A DNA stretch of 64,000 nt. Origin: Manduca sexta (lineage: Eukaryota > Arthropoda > Insecta > Lepidoptera > Sphingidae). The notes beneath the pieces were generated by a model. That model was not told the origin of the DNA. It saw only the letters and a program-made list of their open reading frames with translations, and ran no database searches. Every line of letters begins with the position of its first letter. The first letter of the stretch is position 1. Of the stretch, positions 33,350-45,721 are shown piece by piece. Location of the stretch: the NCBI RefSeq assembly GCF_014839805.1, contig NC_051118.1, forward strand, positions 10,284,391 to 10,348,390, given 5' to 3'. Made by a program: the position numbers and the translations under genes.

Positions 33350-36249
33350 GATGATGGAAAAGTGACCCACCTGATGGTAAGCGGAACTGGTCCAGATAGT
33401 CTGACGAGAGATCATTAAAAATATTATATTAATTATGATTTTTCGCGGTGTGATTTTCGTGCTTTTTGTTTGATTATTTTATTGTGAATATAAATGTTGG
33501 ATTTATATTTTGCCCTTAATTTTTTTTATTCGCGTGCTTATGCGCATCAAAATCTTTTGTTCTGAATATACGAAATATGAATAAATTTAATTTAGGTATA
33601 TAGGGAGAGAGTAAAATTCTGTTAATTAATTTTCAGAATAACTTCTATATTGGGTTGAGAAACTAAGAAACTTCCAAACTTTACATCTTAATATATTAGT
33701 TTATATTAACACGCATAACACGTTCTATATACTTACTTTGCCTAGACTTCATCCACGAAACTGAAACCGCTTCAGAATTTAACATAGTAATATTGTATTT
33801 TGTTATGTAATACTATTAAGATAACTTTGGGTTTAGTATAACTTTGTTTTTGGAATTAAGGGAATAGAGAAATTAATACAGTAATTTTGGATTAGTATTT
33901 TTAAATATTATCTATATTGAATAAATTTCTTTAATATTTTTTTGAGCGGAATTAACAAACTAATGCTTGGTATATAGAGTTTGAAATAGATTATATTAAT
34001 AAATAAAAAATAATAGTGTGACAAAAGTAAATAACTACTGATTGACATTATGGGTGTTAATAACAAGGTGATTAGGTACATATCATAAGAGATTTTCAAC
34101 TTTTTCGCTCCCTTTCTATTAAAACACTTCAAAATAAAAGCAACGCAAAATGCAACAAATATTTTCGTCAATTAAACTGCACCTCCGTGTCATTGTCATT
34201 TCTATTTCGAAATAATTTGACAACCCTAGCATGTTTGCGGCTCGTTCGTGATTCGTACTAGTTTCCCGAGCTAGTTTTCGATTCGTTTTCGACATGAAAT
34301 ATTAAATTATATTGATTATTATATAACTAGTCGACATAATTATTTTAGTGTAGTCGAAAAACGAAGGCGTTATTTAACGGGGTACTTTTAATTATTATAT
34401 TTTCCCTTCCTACCAGGAGAACAGAATCTAGTAGGTGATTTCATTTGGTTATAACATCGCAAAGTAATTTAGTTCGTCCAATAAAAAATTGCTCTTTGTA
34501 TTGCTTCTTCCTTATTCCTCAGCTGGTATATTATATAACTCAAAGTTTTATATAGGTCTCCACAGCATAAAATCTATTTCCACGGAACGCTTTAATATTG
34601 AGCTCCAGACTAGAGCCTCAGGTATCCAGGTTTCTATTGCGGCATTCTACAACTTTATCTTGGAGCATTGAGCTATTCTTGAAATATATCGCACTGCGCG
34701 TTATATGGCAAAAATAGTGGTGATTTTATTTAACGGACATTTTTTTTACTATGCGATTTCATTTTTCACAAACCTCTTTTATAGTTCTGTTGTCCGAGTA
34801 CTCGACATCGATAAAGTGCCAAGTAATTGGTACGAAATACAATAAAATATAATTAATATCTCTGATTACAGCTAAAACAAGCTTCTAATAATAAAATACT
34901 TTTATATAACTTCCAATTACATTTTATGAAGCACGCGAAGTTATTTCATTATAGCTTAGAGGTTTGAGTGAAGATTTAATCTCCGTGTGAACTTTAACTG
35001 CAGTATAAAATGTAAAACAAATATTAAAAAGAAAATTATAAATCCCGATGTAATTTAAATATTTTACGTGGTGCAGTAGATTTTTTGGTGTAACAACTAT
35101 GTAGCAAGGGAATACGATACCAGTTTTAATTAAACCGAACGAATTTTAATTTAAAAAGTTTCTATTCCGTCTGTAGGAAGATGATCACGGAACAAGATTT
35201 AATATCAGTAGGCAACGTGGCCGTTTTGAGATCTTACTTAAGTCGGTTTTTCGAATTTTAAATTATGTTTTGCCGTCGGCGATTTTTTCTGGACTGGTCA
35301 TCTACGAAAAAAAAAACAAAAAAAAAATATATATCTTCCTCGAAGAAGTTGCAACTTGTAACACACCTTTTTTACTTTTTATTGCCAGCGACACTGGCGA
35401 GACAAAATTTAAAAAACGAATAGCATAATTTTCTTGGAGTAATAAAATGAACCCCGGAGACTGCCATTCCACAGACCCTGCAATATTAAATAAAAAGGTA
35501 AGCAATAAAACACATTCGCATCTGAGGCGAAGGCAGTAGTTACGTACAGCCACATACAGTCTCACTAAACTTAGGGTCCGGTTGTTTGTTACCGCACTTT
35601 TATTTACCGTAAGACAAAATTTATGACCACTCAGGAACACGTTATGACCAATTTATAGACTTTAACAAGTTAAATGACGCTAGTTGCGTTTAATACGCTC
35701 TGTGGGATGTTTGTTACAGTTGTTTACTTGTCTTTAGTGAAGAAAACAGTATTGAGTAGACCTTAGGCTACGTTTACAGATAGAAAAATGATCGTTGGCG
35801 GAATGTTCTTTTTTTAAACGTATCATTGGAAATGTATTTAATTCGTTTTTTAGCGGCTGCCAGTCACAAATTTAAGCGTCAGCCTTGTTTGTAATAAATA
35901 TTAGTTATTTAATTTATTTATTTAAAACTTTATTGTACACCGTAAATATAAGAAACAAGATAAATATGTATACAGACGGTGGTAATGATTAGAACATCGG
36001 TGGCACAAATGGCGGTGTTATCGTTCGAGGCGATCTCTACCAGACAATTATTGGATGGAAATGATAAAAATAGTCGAAAGGGCAGTTTTATGTATTTTTT
36101 TAGTATAATGTACTTTTAAAACGTCCTTCTGAAGACGGCTTCGGTTTTTCAAGAAATATTTTGTGCTTTTCATTAAATTTGTTATTGTTGCTGTTTATCA
36201 GTCGTATCACTTAGTATCAGTCGAGCAGTTTGGTCGTCATCGATACTAA
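33350..36249. other. Non-coding, AT-rich; R4 remnant only
   Basis: A short R4-like word (CACCTGATGGTAAGCGGAAC) follows the minisatellite at 33369-33390. The rest, including minus frames near 33908-34171 and 35302-35640, shows no domain or exon structure. Confidence 0.4.
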
Positions 36250-36428
36250 TATATACAGGAAAAGTTTATAGTTTTGTAGAGGCGAATATCTAGAACTATT
36301 AAACCGATTTTCTAGTTCACTAATATGAAGCTATATTACCTCTGAGTACTATAGGCTATATTTATTCCGAGAAAATATTTACACCGCAAATCTTTTTCAC
36401 GCAAGCAAAGCCGCGACCAAACGCTAAC
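36250..36428 (+). mobile_element. Helitron relic, 3' part
   Basis: CTCTGAGTACTATAGGCTAT, ATTCCGAGAAAATATTTACA and CGCAAGCAAAGCCGCGACCA match the 3' half of the TATAAAGCTG Helitron family. The CTRR end is lost. Confidence 0.5.
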
Positions 36429-37087
36429 TTTTAATAAAAATTCTTGTAGTATCTGCATAAATAATCATGTCAGACAAAAATAAGACATGGAAACATCTAA
36501 TCATCTGAAGATTATATAAAGTCGTTCAAAAAAAGTTGAACTACGCAGAAAGAGACAGCAGCACGTTTTGCGTACATTAGAAAGAGATGCAGAACGTGAA
36601 TAATTCATGCATAAGCATCGCTAGGCCGGCACTCAGATCTTTTATTCAATGTATTCGTAATGAGACTGTATTTTTTTAGAAATTGTTTATTAGTCGCTGT
36701 ATGGGCGATGCGGGTTTCAATACTGCAGACCTGATCTGCAATAAGGACTATATTCATATAAATTAAATTAAATTAATTTATTGCTTATTTTAAGAGCATA
36801 TAAATGAACTGCATGTAAGTATTTTTTTCTCTCCTCTCTTTATCATGTACTTTTACCTTAAGCTGATTTTGATAAGAGCAACACCAGAGTTTCTTGCCTT
36901 CTTCTCTTGTGAGAATTTTTCCGAACTCGTAGAGTTAATATTGACGGAATCTTAATAATGTATAACATTTCACGGATTCAAATAAATCATTTCATTTCAT
37001 ATAGAAGAGACACGATATTTGTGTTCAATAGGTCGATTGGGAATTATTCTTACATTCTTTATTGCAAATAACGTCAAGACGAGCATA

Positions 37088-37150
37088 CAGCTGAGGTGAT
37101 GGTAAGCGATACGACCGCCCATAAACAGTAGCAACTCCAGAACTTTGAAT
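37088..37150 (-). repeat. R3 tail fragment
   Basis: GGTGATGGTAAGCGATACGA and CCGCCCATAAACAGTAGC are the reverse of the R3 end. Confidence 0.55.
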
Positions 37151-37421
37151 TACACTGTGACACGGATGATGTAGTGCGGTGGCGGGTGAAAGGTGAACAT
37201 GGCGATAGATAGGGACAAATAGAAAACTCTAGAGGAGGCCTTCACCTTTGAAACGAAGGGTTCTAATTAGTTAGATATCAATTAATTATATATAAGCATA
37301 TTGTTAGAGATTAAATTAGTTAAGTATCTTATCATATTTTTAGTTTAAATAATAAAAAATAAAGGGCTTTTTTATTTTATTTATTTACTCTACCGTATTC
37401 GTCACCCTAAAACACAGGAAG

Positions 37422-37570
37422 CAGTGACGAATGTTCGATATAATCTGATTCCTACCGACTTCCCTTTAGGTAAAATCTAATAATCATTTGGACAATTTGT
37501 AGACCGTAGTTATGCATATCAGTACCTATATGTTGTTATTACCTTTCGGAAAATTTCAATTTCGCAACTG
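37422..37570 (+). mobile_element. hAT MITE, copy 1
   Basis: 149-bp element with inverted ends CAGTGACGAA and TTCGCAACTG. The flanking octamers ACAGGAAG (37414-37421) and ATAGGAAG (37571-37578) differ by one transition, fitting the 8-bp duplication of hAT transposons. The interior (CCTACCGACTTCCCTTTAGG, TAATCATTTGGACAATTTGT) matches the copy at 58586-58746. Non-coding. Confidence 0.75.
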
Positions 37571-37959
37571 ATAGGAAGTATTATGATGTCCAGTAATTAC
37601 GAAGACTACATGTCCTTCAAACCGGAATAACAGTGCATGCGCACGTCTCTGGCAGAAATAGACCTTGCGATGGTGCCGTTCTAGACAGACCCTCGCATAC
37701 ACAGACCTAGCATCAGATAAAACTTGATTTATTTCATCATTCACAGATGCAGGTACCTTGTTTATCTCTACATCACCTTAAGATCTACCGGTAGGAAATC
37801 TGGCATTAAGTCCGCCTATATACTTTTCTGTATATAGAGTGAAAAAATAATAATTGATAGAGTTTAAAAAGTGTAAAGCCGGTCATAAGCCCGTCATAAT
37901 CTGTGGCTTTCGATGCTGTACAAATTATATTAAACATGCACTGATACTCAATATAGGAA

Positions 37960-38052
37960 TCAAATCGGGGTAATAATATCGTCAGTCGACATTCTATAAG
38001 ACTCCACTTCATTTACCATTGGATGAAGTGGGGTCACCTTACCATACAAAAA
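37960..38052 (-). repeat. R4 tail fragment
   Basis: GTCAGTCGACATTCTATAAG, CCACTTCATTTACCATTGGA and TGAAGTGGGGTCACCTTACC are R4 terminal words. Orientation is uncertain because the tail contains a small internal inverted repeat. Confidence 0.5.
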
Positions 38053-38621
38053 ACAAATACAATACTTCCAAGTCTATTACAATTATATTTTATAGTTACA
38101 AGTATAGCCTATTTCCAGTTCCAAACACACCACGTGACACTAATAAGATAAAATAAAACATCCCAAAATAAATCGTTCAAACAAATCGAAGCCAATTATG
38201 AAACGCAGACATTCGGCTAATCGATTTGTCTAGCGTACCACTATGCATTATTCATAACCGTCCCAGTGGCACCGATATATTTGCACTATATCCAATCCCA
38301 TTCGCTTATAGTTAATATTCTATGAATATTATGACGTCATCGGCTACGTACACTGGAGTCGACTTTTGAATTATTCCAATGATAAATGTTTGCTTGCGGT
38401 TCGTCTCAGTGGATAAACTATTTGGAAATAAATGTCGATGCGGCGACAGATTCATACGTACTAGCTTCTTTTGTAAACAGTAATAAGTATGTCAATATCA
38501 GGCCTATGGTAGACTTCATTAAATGATTAAAGCGGAATTAGCATAGCTTTAGTTATAAATTTAAGTATTATTAAAAGTTTGCCAAAAATATTTGTTGTTT
38601 TATGTATTTACTGTTGGCAGG
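38053..38621. other. Non-coding; palindromic CRE-type site
   Basis: Contains the perfect decamer palindrome ATGACGTCAT at 38331-38340. No gene or repeat recognised. Confidence 0.35.
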
Positions 38622-38915
38622 TCTCTCGTATGTTAGAGATTCTGGGTAGATACCACCACAATTTCTATTTCGGCCGCCAAGCAGCAATGTGTACTCCCTG
38701 TTGTGTTCCGGTTTGAAGAACATTGTAGCCAGTGTAATTACTGGACATAAGACTTAACATCTCATGTCTCAGGGTGGCGAGCGCAGTAGAATACCAAACA
38801 ATACTTTGTAATTCAAGTTGTCGGATGGTGTTTCTACTGTTTATAGGCGGTCGTATCGATTACCATTAGGCGAAAAGCAACCTCGCCTCGTCATTCAAAG
38901 TAATAAAAAAAACAG
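38622..38915 (+). repeat. R3 repeat, nearly complete
   Basis: Runs from GGTCTCTCGTATGTTAGAGA through GCCAAGCAGCAATGTGTA, AACATCTCATGTCTCAGGGT to CTCGCCTCGTCATTCAAAGT and an A-run. A small extra R3 tail fragment lies at 38990-39025. Confidence 0.65.
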
Positions 38916-39025
38916 CCGTTGAAGTATAATGTAACGCAGTGCTCTATAATACGAAATTCTGTGTGGTGTTGTATTGTTGCGTCCATATCATCAGACGAGA
39001 GGCTAGCTCGTCTCGTCATTCGGTT

Positions 39026-40149
39026 GCAAAAATACGTTAAAACAACTCAAAATACGCATTTAAGTCGGTTCGTCGAACTCTAGAGTATATTGCGTATTTA
39101 CAGATGTCAGAATGAAACATGGATCGTAAATAATATTGCAATTATTCTCGGACGAACATTCAGGTCAATAGGTTTAATGTTTAAATGTGCCATATTTTTT
39201 TATGTCATCAATACCACGAGTATATTATTTGCATCACGCATTTATTCCCAATGGAGTAGGCAGAGGCATAACTAAACATTTCTCTTTTAACATCCCCTAA
39301 TATTAACCATAAACACTTATGTATATTTTTCGAATTGTAGTACACAATATTGAATACATATAATATATTTTTGGTCGCTCGGGATCCCAGAACTTGATAT
39401 TCCTAATTTAAATATTCGCGTCAACTCGGTTCAAATTTCAAAAGTTTTATTTTTAATTTTAAATCCGGAGTGAAGTGCGTATGTGTATTTTGGCCAGCAT
39501 AGTTTATACTACGCAAATAGGATAACTTAGCCATTAATATTGAAGCTATAAGCCACCTGGGGCAACTCAAAGGCCTGATATTCCGCGTGTAAGCTGATTA
39601 TGCAAAGGCTCCGAGGATGCTTAAGATTTGATATCGATCTTGCGTGTTGCTGGACCTTTATAGAATGTGGTTTATTCGCATGATACCAACATGAACGGCA
39701 GAGGCTCGAAGCTGCACGCTGTTGGAATTTTATCCCATAAATTGTCTCTAATGTAAACGGACACTCGAGCAACACTTACGTCCATAAACCAAAAAGTATT
39801 TTTAAATAAGCAACACTTAACAATATTTGAAAATCGAAATGAATTCGCAGAAACGTGCCAATTTGAAAATGCTCATCATTGTCTAACGACTGGCAGCAAA
39901 CAGAATCGTTGCCAAAACTAGAACTGGTTGTCGTGTGTAACCGCGCATCGCCAATGGGGCGGACCGCGGACCGACATAACTATTGTAGCTAAATGGCGGT
40001 AAAACCGTCGCTATATTAACTTTACTATCTTACTATAATTATACTTACATAGTATCACGCTTCTATCCCATAGGGATAAGCAGAGACAATGGATTGCCAC
40101 TATGCACTATTCTGGCATACTTCTCAAGTGAGTAAGTAAGTAAGTAAAG
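39026..40149. other. Non-coding with SINE2 tail remnants
   Basis: SINE2 3' ends on the minus strand near 39230-39280 (CATCACGCATTTATTCCC) and 40050-40095 (TATCACGCTTCTATCCC). A (TAAG)n microsatellite is at 40128-40155. No gene supported. Confidence 0.4.
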
Positions 40150-40235
40150 TAAGTGTGTCGTTTTCCGGGATCAGCTATGTACATTCGGTTCCAACAGGCC
40201 GGCATAATTGTGTCGACTGTCGACGGGTAATCTCT
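40150..40235 (+). repeat. R4 fragment
   Basis: GTGTGTCGTTTTCCGGGATC, TTCGGTTCCAACAGGCCGGC and ATAATTGTGTCGACTGTCGA match R4. Confidence 0.6.
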
Positions 40236-40689
40236 TTATGTAAGTAGCTGCCATCTTTTTACAGCAGAGACACCGTAGACCCGAGTATTTACCGAACATT
40301 TCAACTCTTCTTCGTGTTCTTGAGAAAAAGTCTTCACACACAGACGGATAACAAACTTATAATAACTCCTTGTGAGGTATGGACCCATTTTTTTTTTTTT
40401 CTCGTAACACAGTTATTGTATATTCGTTGCGCCCTAAAACAACAGAAACGCGTGCGATTTATTATTTCAGTGAAATGAAATGTAAATACTCGCATCGGTC
40501 TCATTTCGGGTTTGAAATATGGTATTCTTAAAAATATTCAGCGTATTTGTGTGGCTTAGTATACTTTGCTTTGAGGAATACAGCACAGAATAAATATCGT
40601 ACTACGTTTTTAGTTTGAAACATAATATGTTTTAAACACGAGTCAAAAATTTGTGAAATATTTTTTTTGGAAAAACTCCAATGTCCGTA

Positions 40690-40875
40690 TCTATAATAAT
40701 GTATAAAGCTGGAGAGTTTTGTTTGAACACGCTAATATCAGGAACTACAAAACTGAATTTAATTTCTTTCTAAAGAAAGCTACATTATTCCAGAGTGCTA
40801 TAGGCTACTTTTTATCTTGAAAATATTTATGCCGGACACCTTTTTCATGCGAGCGGAGCTGCAGGCAAAAGCTGG
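40690..40875 (+). mobile_element. Short Helitron
   Basis: Begins TCTATAATAATGTATAAAGC between host A and ends GCAAAAGCTGG before host T. The subterminal GAGCGGAGCTGCAGGC is the degraded hairpin. Internal AACACGCTAATATCAGGAAC is the family's conserved word. 186 bp, non-coding. Confidence 0.7.
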
Positions 40876-43240
40876 TGTGACTATAGGTACATTAATAATA
40901 AATAATAAAAGAAAGAAAAGTAATAAAAAAGAAAGTGAATGATTAAAGAAGAGTAATAACACAAATCAGAAATTTGTAGGTCGAATGTTTGTCTGTTTTT
41001 TAATCGACTTCAAATAAAGGAGGAGCTTAACTAGCTATTTTAATTAGGCACCGACTCCAAAATTGGTATCCAGTATATAGTTGTTATGTGAAATTATTTT
41101 TTGGTTTCGAGTGGTTTTTGAAGGCGGTTTAATTTTTTGTTAAAATCATTTTTTTTGTTTGTTTGTTAGCACGTATCGCTGAAACTGCTGAACGGTTAGT
41201 CGTTTAGTTTATGATAGAGTATAATTGGGAGCAGACTATAAAACAAAATAACAAAAATGTACTTATACTGATCCGGAAAATAAGAAACCTACGTTGACGG
41301 CTTTTGCTTTTCCGTTTTAAAGCTAACGTTGTCAGTACATTAAATCAGTTCCATATATTACAAGGTGAGGTTTTATTTTCCCCTTCTGGCCACATATTTT
41401 ACCACAAGGTGAGGATTTTTATGATAAATACATATATGGCGACGATTTTTATAATACTTACATATCTATAATATTATTATTACAAAATAAGTATTCCTTG
41501 TTCCAACCGCAACAACTAAGACAACTTTGACCGCATAAGCTATGTTAAAACAACCAAAACACAGCACTAGAATCAAAACAATTAAAAAATACTTACATTT
41601 TCCAATTTTATCCTTAAGCCAAATCGAATAAGGCCTAGATTCGATCTACACAAATACGCTTAACCCGTTCTTGCATTAGTCTTCTGCCTACCCCGACAAA
41701 GGCTAGTCCCCCCCTAAGATAAGTGTAGCAAATTGCAACCAACCTCCCTCCACATTAAACGGTTTCCTGCGGTCCGCTATTTAGTTCGCAAGCCGCGGGA
41801 TTAGTTTCGAATTCTTGCAGAATTTTAATTTGGTTCCCGGCAAATTTTGTGGCGACTTCAGATATGATTTTGAGGTTTTCGTTAGTACATCGGCGCACGT
41901 CTCCAAGACAACTTAGAAGAAGATATTAAAGTTTTTTTTACAAGTTTGCAAATGCGGCGGTGGTTTGATTTGTTTTTTATTTTGGCTTATAAAAGGGTTT
42001 TTTTATGTATCGGATCCCTTGTCAATATTGGGGGAAACCTGCAAATGGGAAACTGGAATCCCCAGGCTAGCGACTGCAGAACATTGGAGGAAAGTTGGGG
42101 AGGATAGCTGGGGCAAGTAAAGGATCCTCCTTGGGATGGGAGGATAGAAGAAGGCCAGGAAACGTTCGCGAGCCCTCATAGCCCACAACGTGTACAACTG
42201 TAATGTACTTCCGTAACTTAGGTTAGGTTATTGCGTCTTTCGGTTCGTGGTCGCGACTCCAGAACTTTTCCGTCCCTACTACTGGACAAAACAATATTTA
42301 AATTTGATACAACCCTCAAGAATTATAAAATATAATACTTATAGTACCCCTAGTACTTATAAATCGGCCTTAGGCTGCTACAACCGTTGAATAATTACAA
42401 TTAACCCATTGATGTATATTCTGTACGTATATCGAGGCAATTAATATTAACCATATAAAAATAGAACTGATTTAAAAACAAAATCTACAAACACGTGTTA
42501 CAGTGAGTTTTTCAAATTGAATTCCGCACTCGTCCGATAGAATCTGAGAGAGTGCACGTCCTGAGCCGCTGCAATCCATTATACATCGACTTGCTAACTA
42601 ATGGAAAGCTCTTCTACAATAGACACAATAATATAGTTCTTAAAGCTGATATTCCAATGCTGAACGGTGAATAACAATTGAAATAAAATTGTTTTACGGA
42701 TTTGATCGCGGTTTTAATACAATTATCTTTCGATGTATCGAAGACTGCATAGTGATGTAAATACTTCTATAGCGGTTAAATACATTTTATTTTTAGAGGT
42801 TATTTTTCTTTTTTTTTTTAGCTTACTCTATGGCACTCTAGGAACTGAACTGCAGACTTCTTAATGTGTCCCCAGACGCGCTGCCACATTAGAAGCAGGT
42901 GACAAAATAAAACAAAAGCAAAACATCACTAATGAAGATTACTCTGGCCTCATACATAATGCTTATAATGCTTAAACAAGTGAAATAGAAAAGATTGGTG
43001 TAAAAACTAAAAATGACTGCAGTTAAAAAGTATCGACCAGGCCCAGGTGCTTGTTGCGAGATGAAATATCTTTCACCCAGTTGTTGCAGGGCTTGTGATG
43101 CGGCCCGTCTACTGACAAGAGGTAGTTCCGACATACCATTCTGTAATCCAGAGTACACCCTACCGACCCCTACCGACTCTTCCATCCACATTTGCCTTAT
43201 AAATCCGTTTTGTCAGTCCCCTATATACAATTATATATAC
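40876..43240. other. Non-coding with unclassified GC patch
   Basis: Around 41000-41035 a TTTAATCGACTTCAAATAAA word matches 53195-53215. A GC-rich patch at 42005-42230 (GGGAAACCTGCAAATGGGAA, GGGGAGGATAGCTGGGGCAA) ends with TTAGGTTAGGTTA, resembling two insect telomere units. Bases 43140-43215 (CCCCTACCGACTCTTCCATC) recur at 60648-60710. No gene supported. Confidence 0.4.
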
Positions 43241-43440
43241 ATACACACCTTTTATTTCGCGCCTTCATCACCGAAGGGGTAGGCAGAGATGCAACTAGGG
43301 TATCCACTTTTCGCGACATTACCTTCGTCTTATGATACGGAGCGAGCCTACCGTCATATCGAGCACAAATTTCAACTGATAATGAACAGAAAAACCGAAC
43401 ATTATTTTGCCCGACCCAGGATTCGAATCTACACCATCAA
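43241..43440 (-). mobile_element. SINE2, 5' truncated
   Basis: Minus copy from an ATGT-like tail through CCGAAGGGGTAGGCAGAGAT and GAGCGAGCCTACCGTCATAT to the B box (reverse of GATTCGAATC). The head is missing. Confidence 0.7.
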
Positions 43441-43745
43441 GCTTATAGAATTGCCTTGGGGTAAATTGTCTAGTCGGGAAACATTGGGCATATCTAAGAA
43501 CAGCTCTTTGGAAAGTCCTTTGGACATCGGACAAGTCGTTAAAACTAATCCAAGTTCCGTAGGATAACATTAGAGTGGGTAAAGACTGAATTACTTCAGA
43601 AGCTAGTGCGTACTAATGAAATTCCCCATACGAAACAATAGCCCCTACAAACATTGGACGGAACGTCTAACTACACTCCAGTAATTACTAAACACCAAGG
43701 AATGGGTATTGTATTATCCGGCGATAGGGTTGTCACGCACTCAAA

Positions 43746-44586
43746 TCTATACTTATAATAAATCTGTAGAGAGGTCAATTCTGTACATGAAATATATTTC
43801 CAAAATAACTATCAGGGGTGATTAGGGATCGATACTGATGCCAAAAATGCAATTAGTAAAATTTTTGTTTGTCTGTCTGTCTGTATAACCGTTATAGAAA
43901 CAAAAACTACTCGACGGATTTTAACGAAACTTGGTACAATTATTTGTCATACTCCTGTGCTGGTTATAGTATACTTTTCATCACGCTACAATTAATAGGA
44001 GCAGAGCAGTGAAGGGAAATGTTGAGAAAACGGGAGAAGTTACTCCATTTTTAAGCTTCCGTCGCGTGTGCAACCTTAATGGTTAAAGCTACACAGAAAT
44101 CATGTATGACGGAAATGTTCTCCTTAAAATTATGTAAAAAATATCCCACGACAGCATATGTCTATCTTTTATGGTTGACTCACAATAACACGTGTAACTC
44201 CCGATAGCTTAGCAGTTCGAAGCTTTCTCATTATATTTGTCTACTCTTACGTTTATAACACTCTCAGTCATCCCCTAATTAAAAAAAGTTAACATTATTA
44301 TATATTCCACAAAAAAGAATCATAGAAATCGGTATAGAAACACCAAAGTTATACATGAAATACGCTAATAATAAGCCATCATGCGTGAATACTGAATCAT
44401 GCTATAAGGATTATTTTTGTATATATATAAGGTCGCGAACGCACAGGCAGGCGGCTTGCTTGGCACCTAGACGCTAGCGAATCACCTAGCGAGTAGCTTC
44501 GTAAAACGAACATTCTCGAACGTTCGCGACCGGCTCCATTTTTGAAGTCCGAAATCCACGCGGGCGAAGCTGCGAGCGGAAGCTAG
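43746..44586 (+). mobile_element. Long non-autonomous Helitron with an internal inverted repeat
   Basis: Begins TCTATACTTATAATAAATC after host A and ends CGAGCGGAAGCTAG before host T. The terminal hairpin is in CACGCGGGCGAAGCTGCG. Internal words shared with 31936 and 59022: ATCACGCTACAATTAATAGG and AATGGTTAAAGCTACACAG. At 44431-44441 and 44521-44531 a perfect 11-bp inverted repeat (GGTCGCGAACG / CGTTCGCGACC) bounds a 79-base GC-richer loop. 841 bp, no helicase coding. Confidence 0.7.
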
Positions 44587-44660
44587 TATTATAATAAATC
44601 AATAACAATACATTTTACTTGCCAGGTCTGCCGTTGTCTCAATCAATAGCTTAGCAAACA

Positions 44661-44661
44661 N
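44661..44661. other. Single undetermined base
   Basis: One N in the assembled sequence, the only ambiguity noticed in the window. Confidence 0.9.
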
Positions 44662-44900
44662 GTCCAGCTAAATTCCATCCATAAACCCAATATTATTCCC
44701 GTCTTTTTTGCAACAGTCCCTGCATCTTGCAACTGTCTTTAGCTGTATTCCCTCCATAAGTACAGACAAAGAGAGTACTTGCAAGGTGTATAAACCACAA
44801 CTAGAGTAATGCATCTTAACGGACCCTCAACATGTTAGACCCGAGCATGCCTTCCAAAAGGATCGGCCGTCATGCTGTGATTTCCCGCAGGAAAGATACA

Positions 44901-45420
44901 TCATAATAACAGCCCTGTTATATATTGTTTCACTGCTGGGCACGGGCTTCCTCTACTACTGATAGGGATTAAGCCTTAGTTCACCACGCTGGCCTAGTGC
45001 GGATTGGTAGACTTCACAAACCTTAAAAATTCCTAAAGAGAACTTGTTTCCTTACGATGTGTTCTTTACCGTTAAAGCAAGCGATAATTCACAAAGAACA
45101 CACACATAATTTTTAGAAAAGTCAGTGGTGTGTGCCCTTAAGATTTGAACCAGCGGACACTCGTCTCGGCAGTCCGCTCCACACCCAACTAGGCTTTTAT
45201 CGCTTTTCAGTCAAATATTAATTGAATATTTTCAAACCCTTCGAAAAAAGTCCTCGTCAGTCGACAAAATTATGCCGGCCCGTTGGCACCTGGTATACAC
45301 GGGCTCATCCCGGAACGCGACACACTTTGTTAGCCATTATGGCGGGCTTTAACACCTTGTGTACGCTAGTCGCTATCCGGGTTAATATAAAATATATCTT
45401 ACTACCAGCAAATTGTATTT
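44901..45420 (-). mobile_element. R4-SINE1 composite, minus strand
   Basis: On the minus strand: R4 (GGATAGCGACTAGCGTACAC ... GGGCCGGCATAATTTTGTCG ... ACTGACGAGGACTTTTTTCG), the joint AATTAATATTTGACTGAAAA, then a nearly complete SINE1 (45208-44901) from AAAAGCCTAGTTGGGTGTG to its GGGCTGTTATTATG end. Same order and joint as at 15385-15624. Confidence 0.7.
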
Positions 45421-45544
45421 AATTATTCTTTTCATTCCAATTTCAGAGACAACCCTAAACCTAGCGCAAACTTGTCAACTGTCACTAATGAAGTGTTAGC
45501 TAGCAGTTAGCACGTTACATCGGTCGGAAGATGCAATTTACCAG

Positions 45545-45579
45545 CCCCCCTCCGCCCCTCCCGCGCCCCCTACCGGCCC
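45545..45579 (-). other. Potential G-quadruplex
   Basis: Minus strand has G-runs of 3, 5, 3, 4 and 6 separated by loops of at most 7 bases (plus-strand C-runs 45545-45550, 45555-45558, 45560-45562, 45566-45570, 45577-45579). This fits the usual G4 pattern. No transcription unit is visible nearby. Confidence 0.55.
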
Positions 45580-45721
45580 GGGACATTACAATGTTATAGC
45601 TCGTTATGCCTTGTATTTCGTGACTTTTGGACTGACATGTGGAATATTCAAATTCCGTCTGGCGGGAAATGTAGGCTCCTATTACTATGTTATTGGGTAG
45701 TCGTTGATTGTGTTTGTACAT

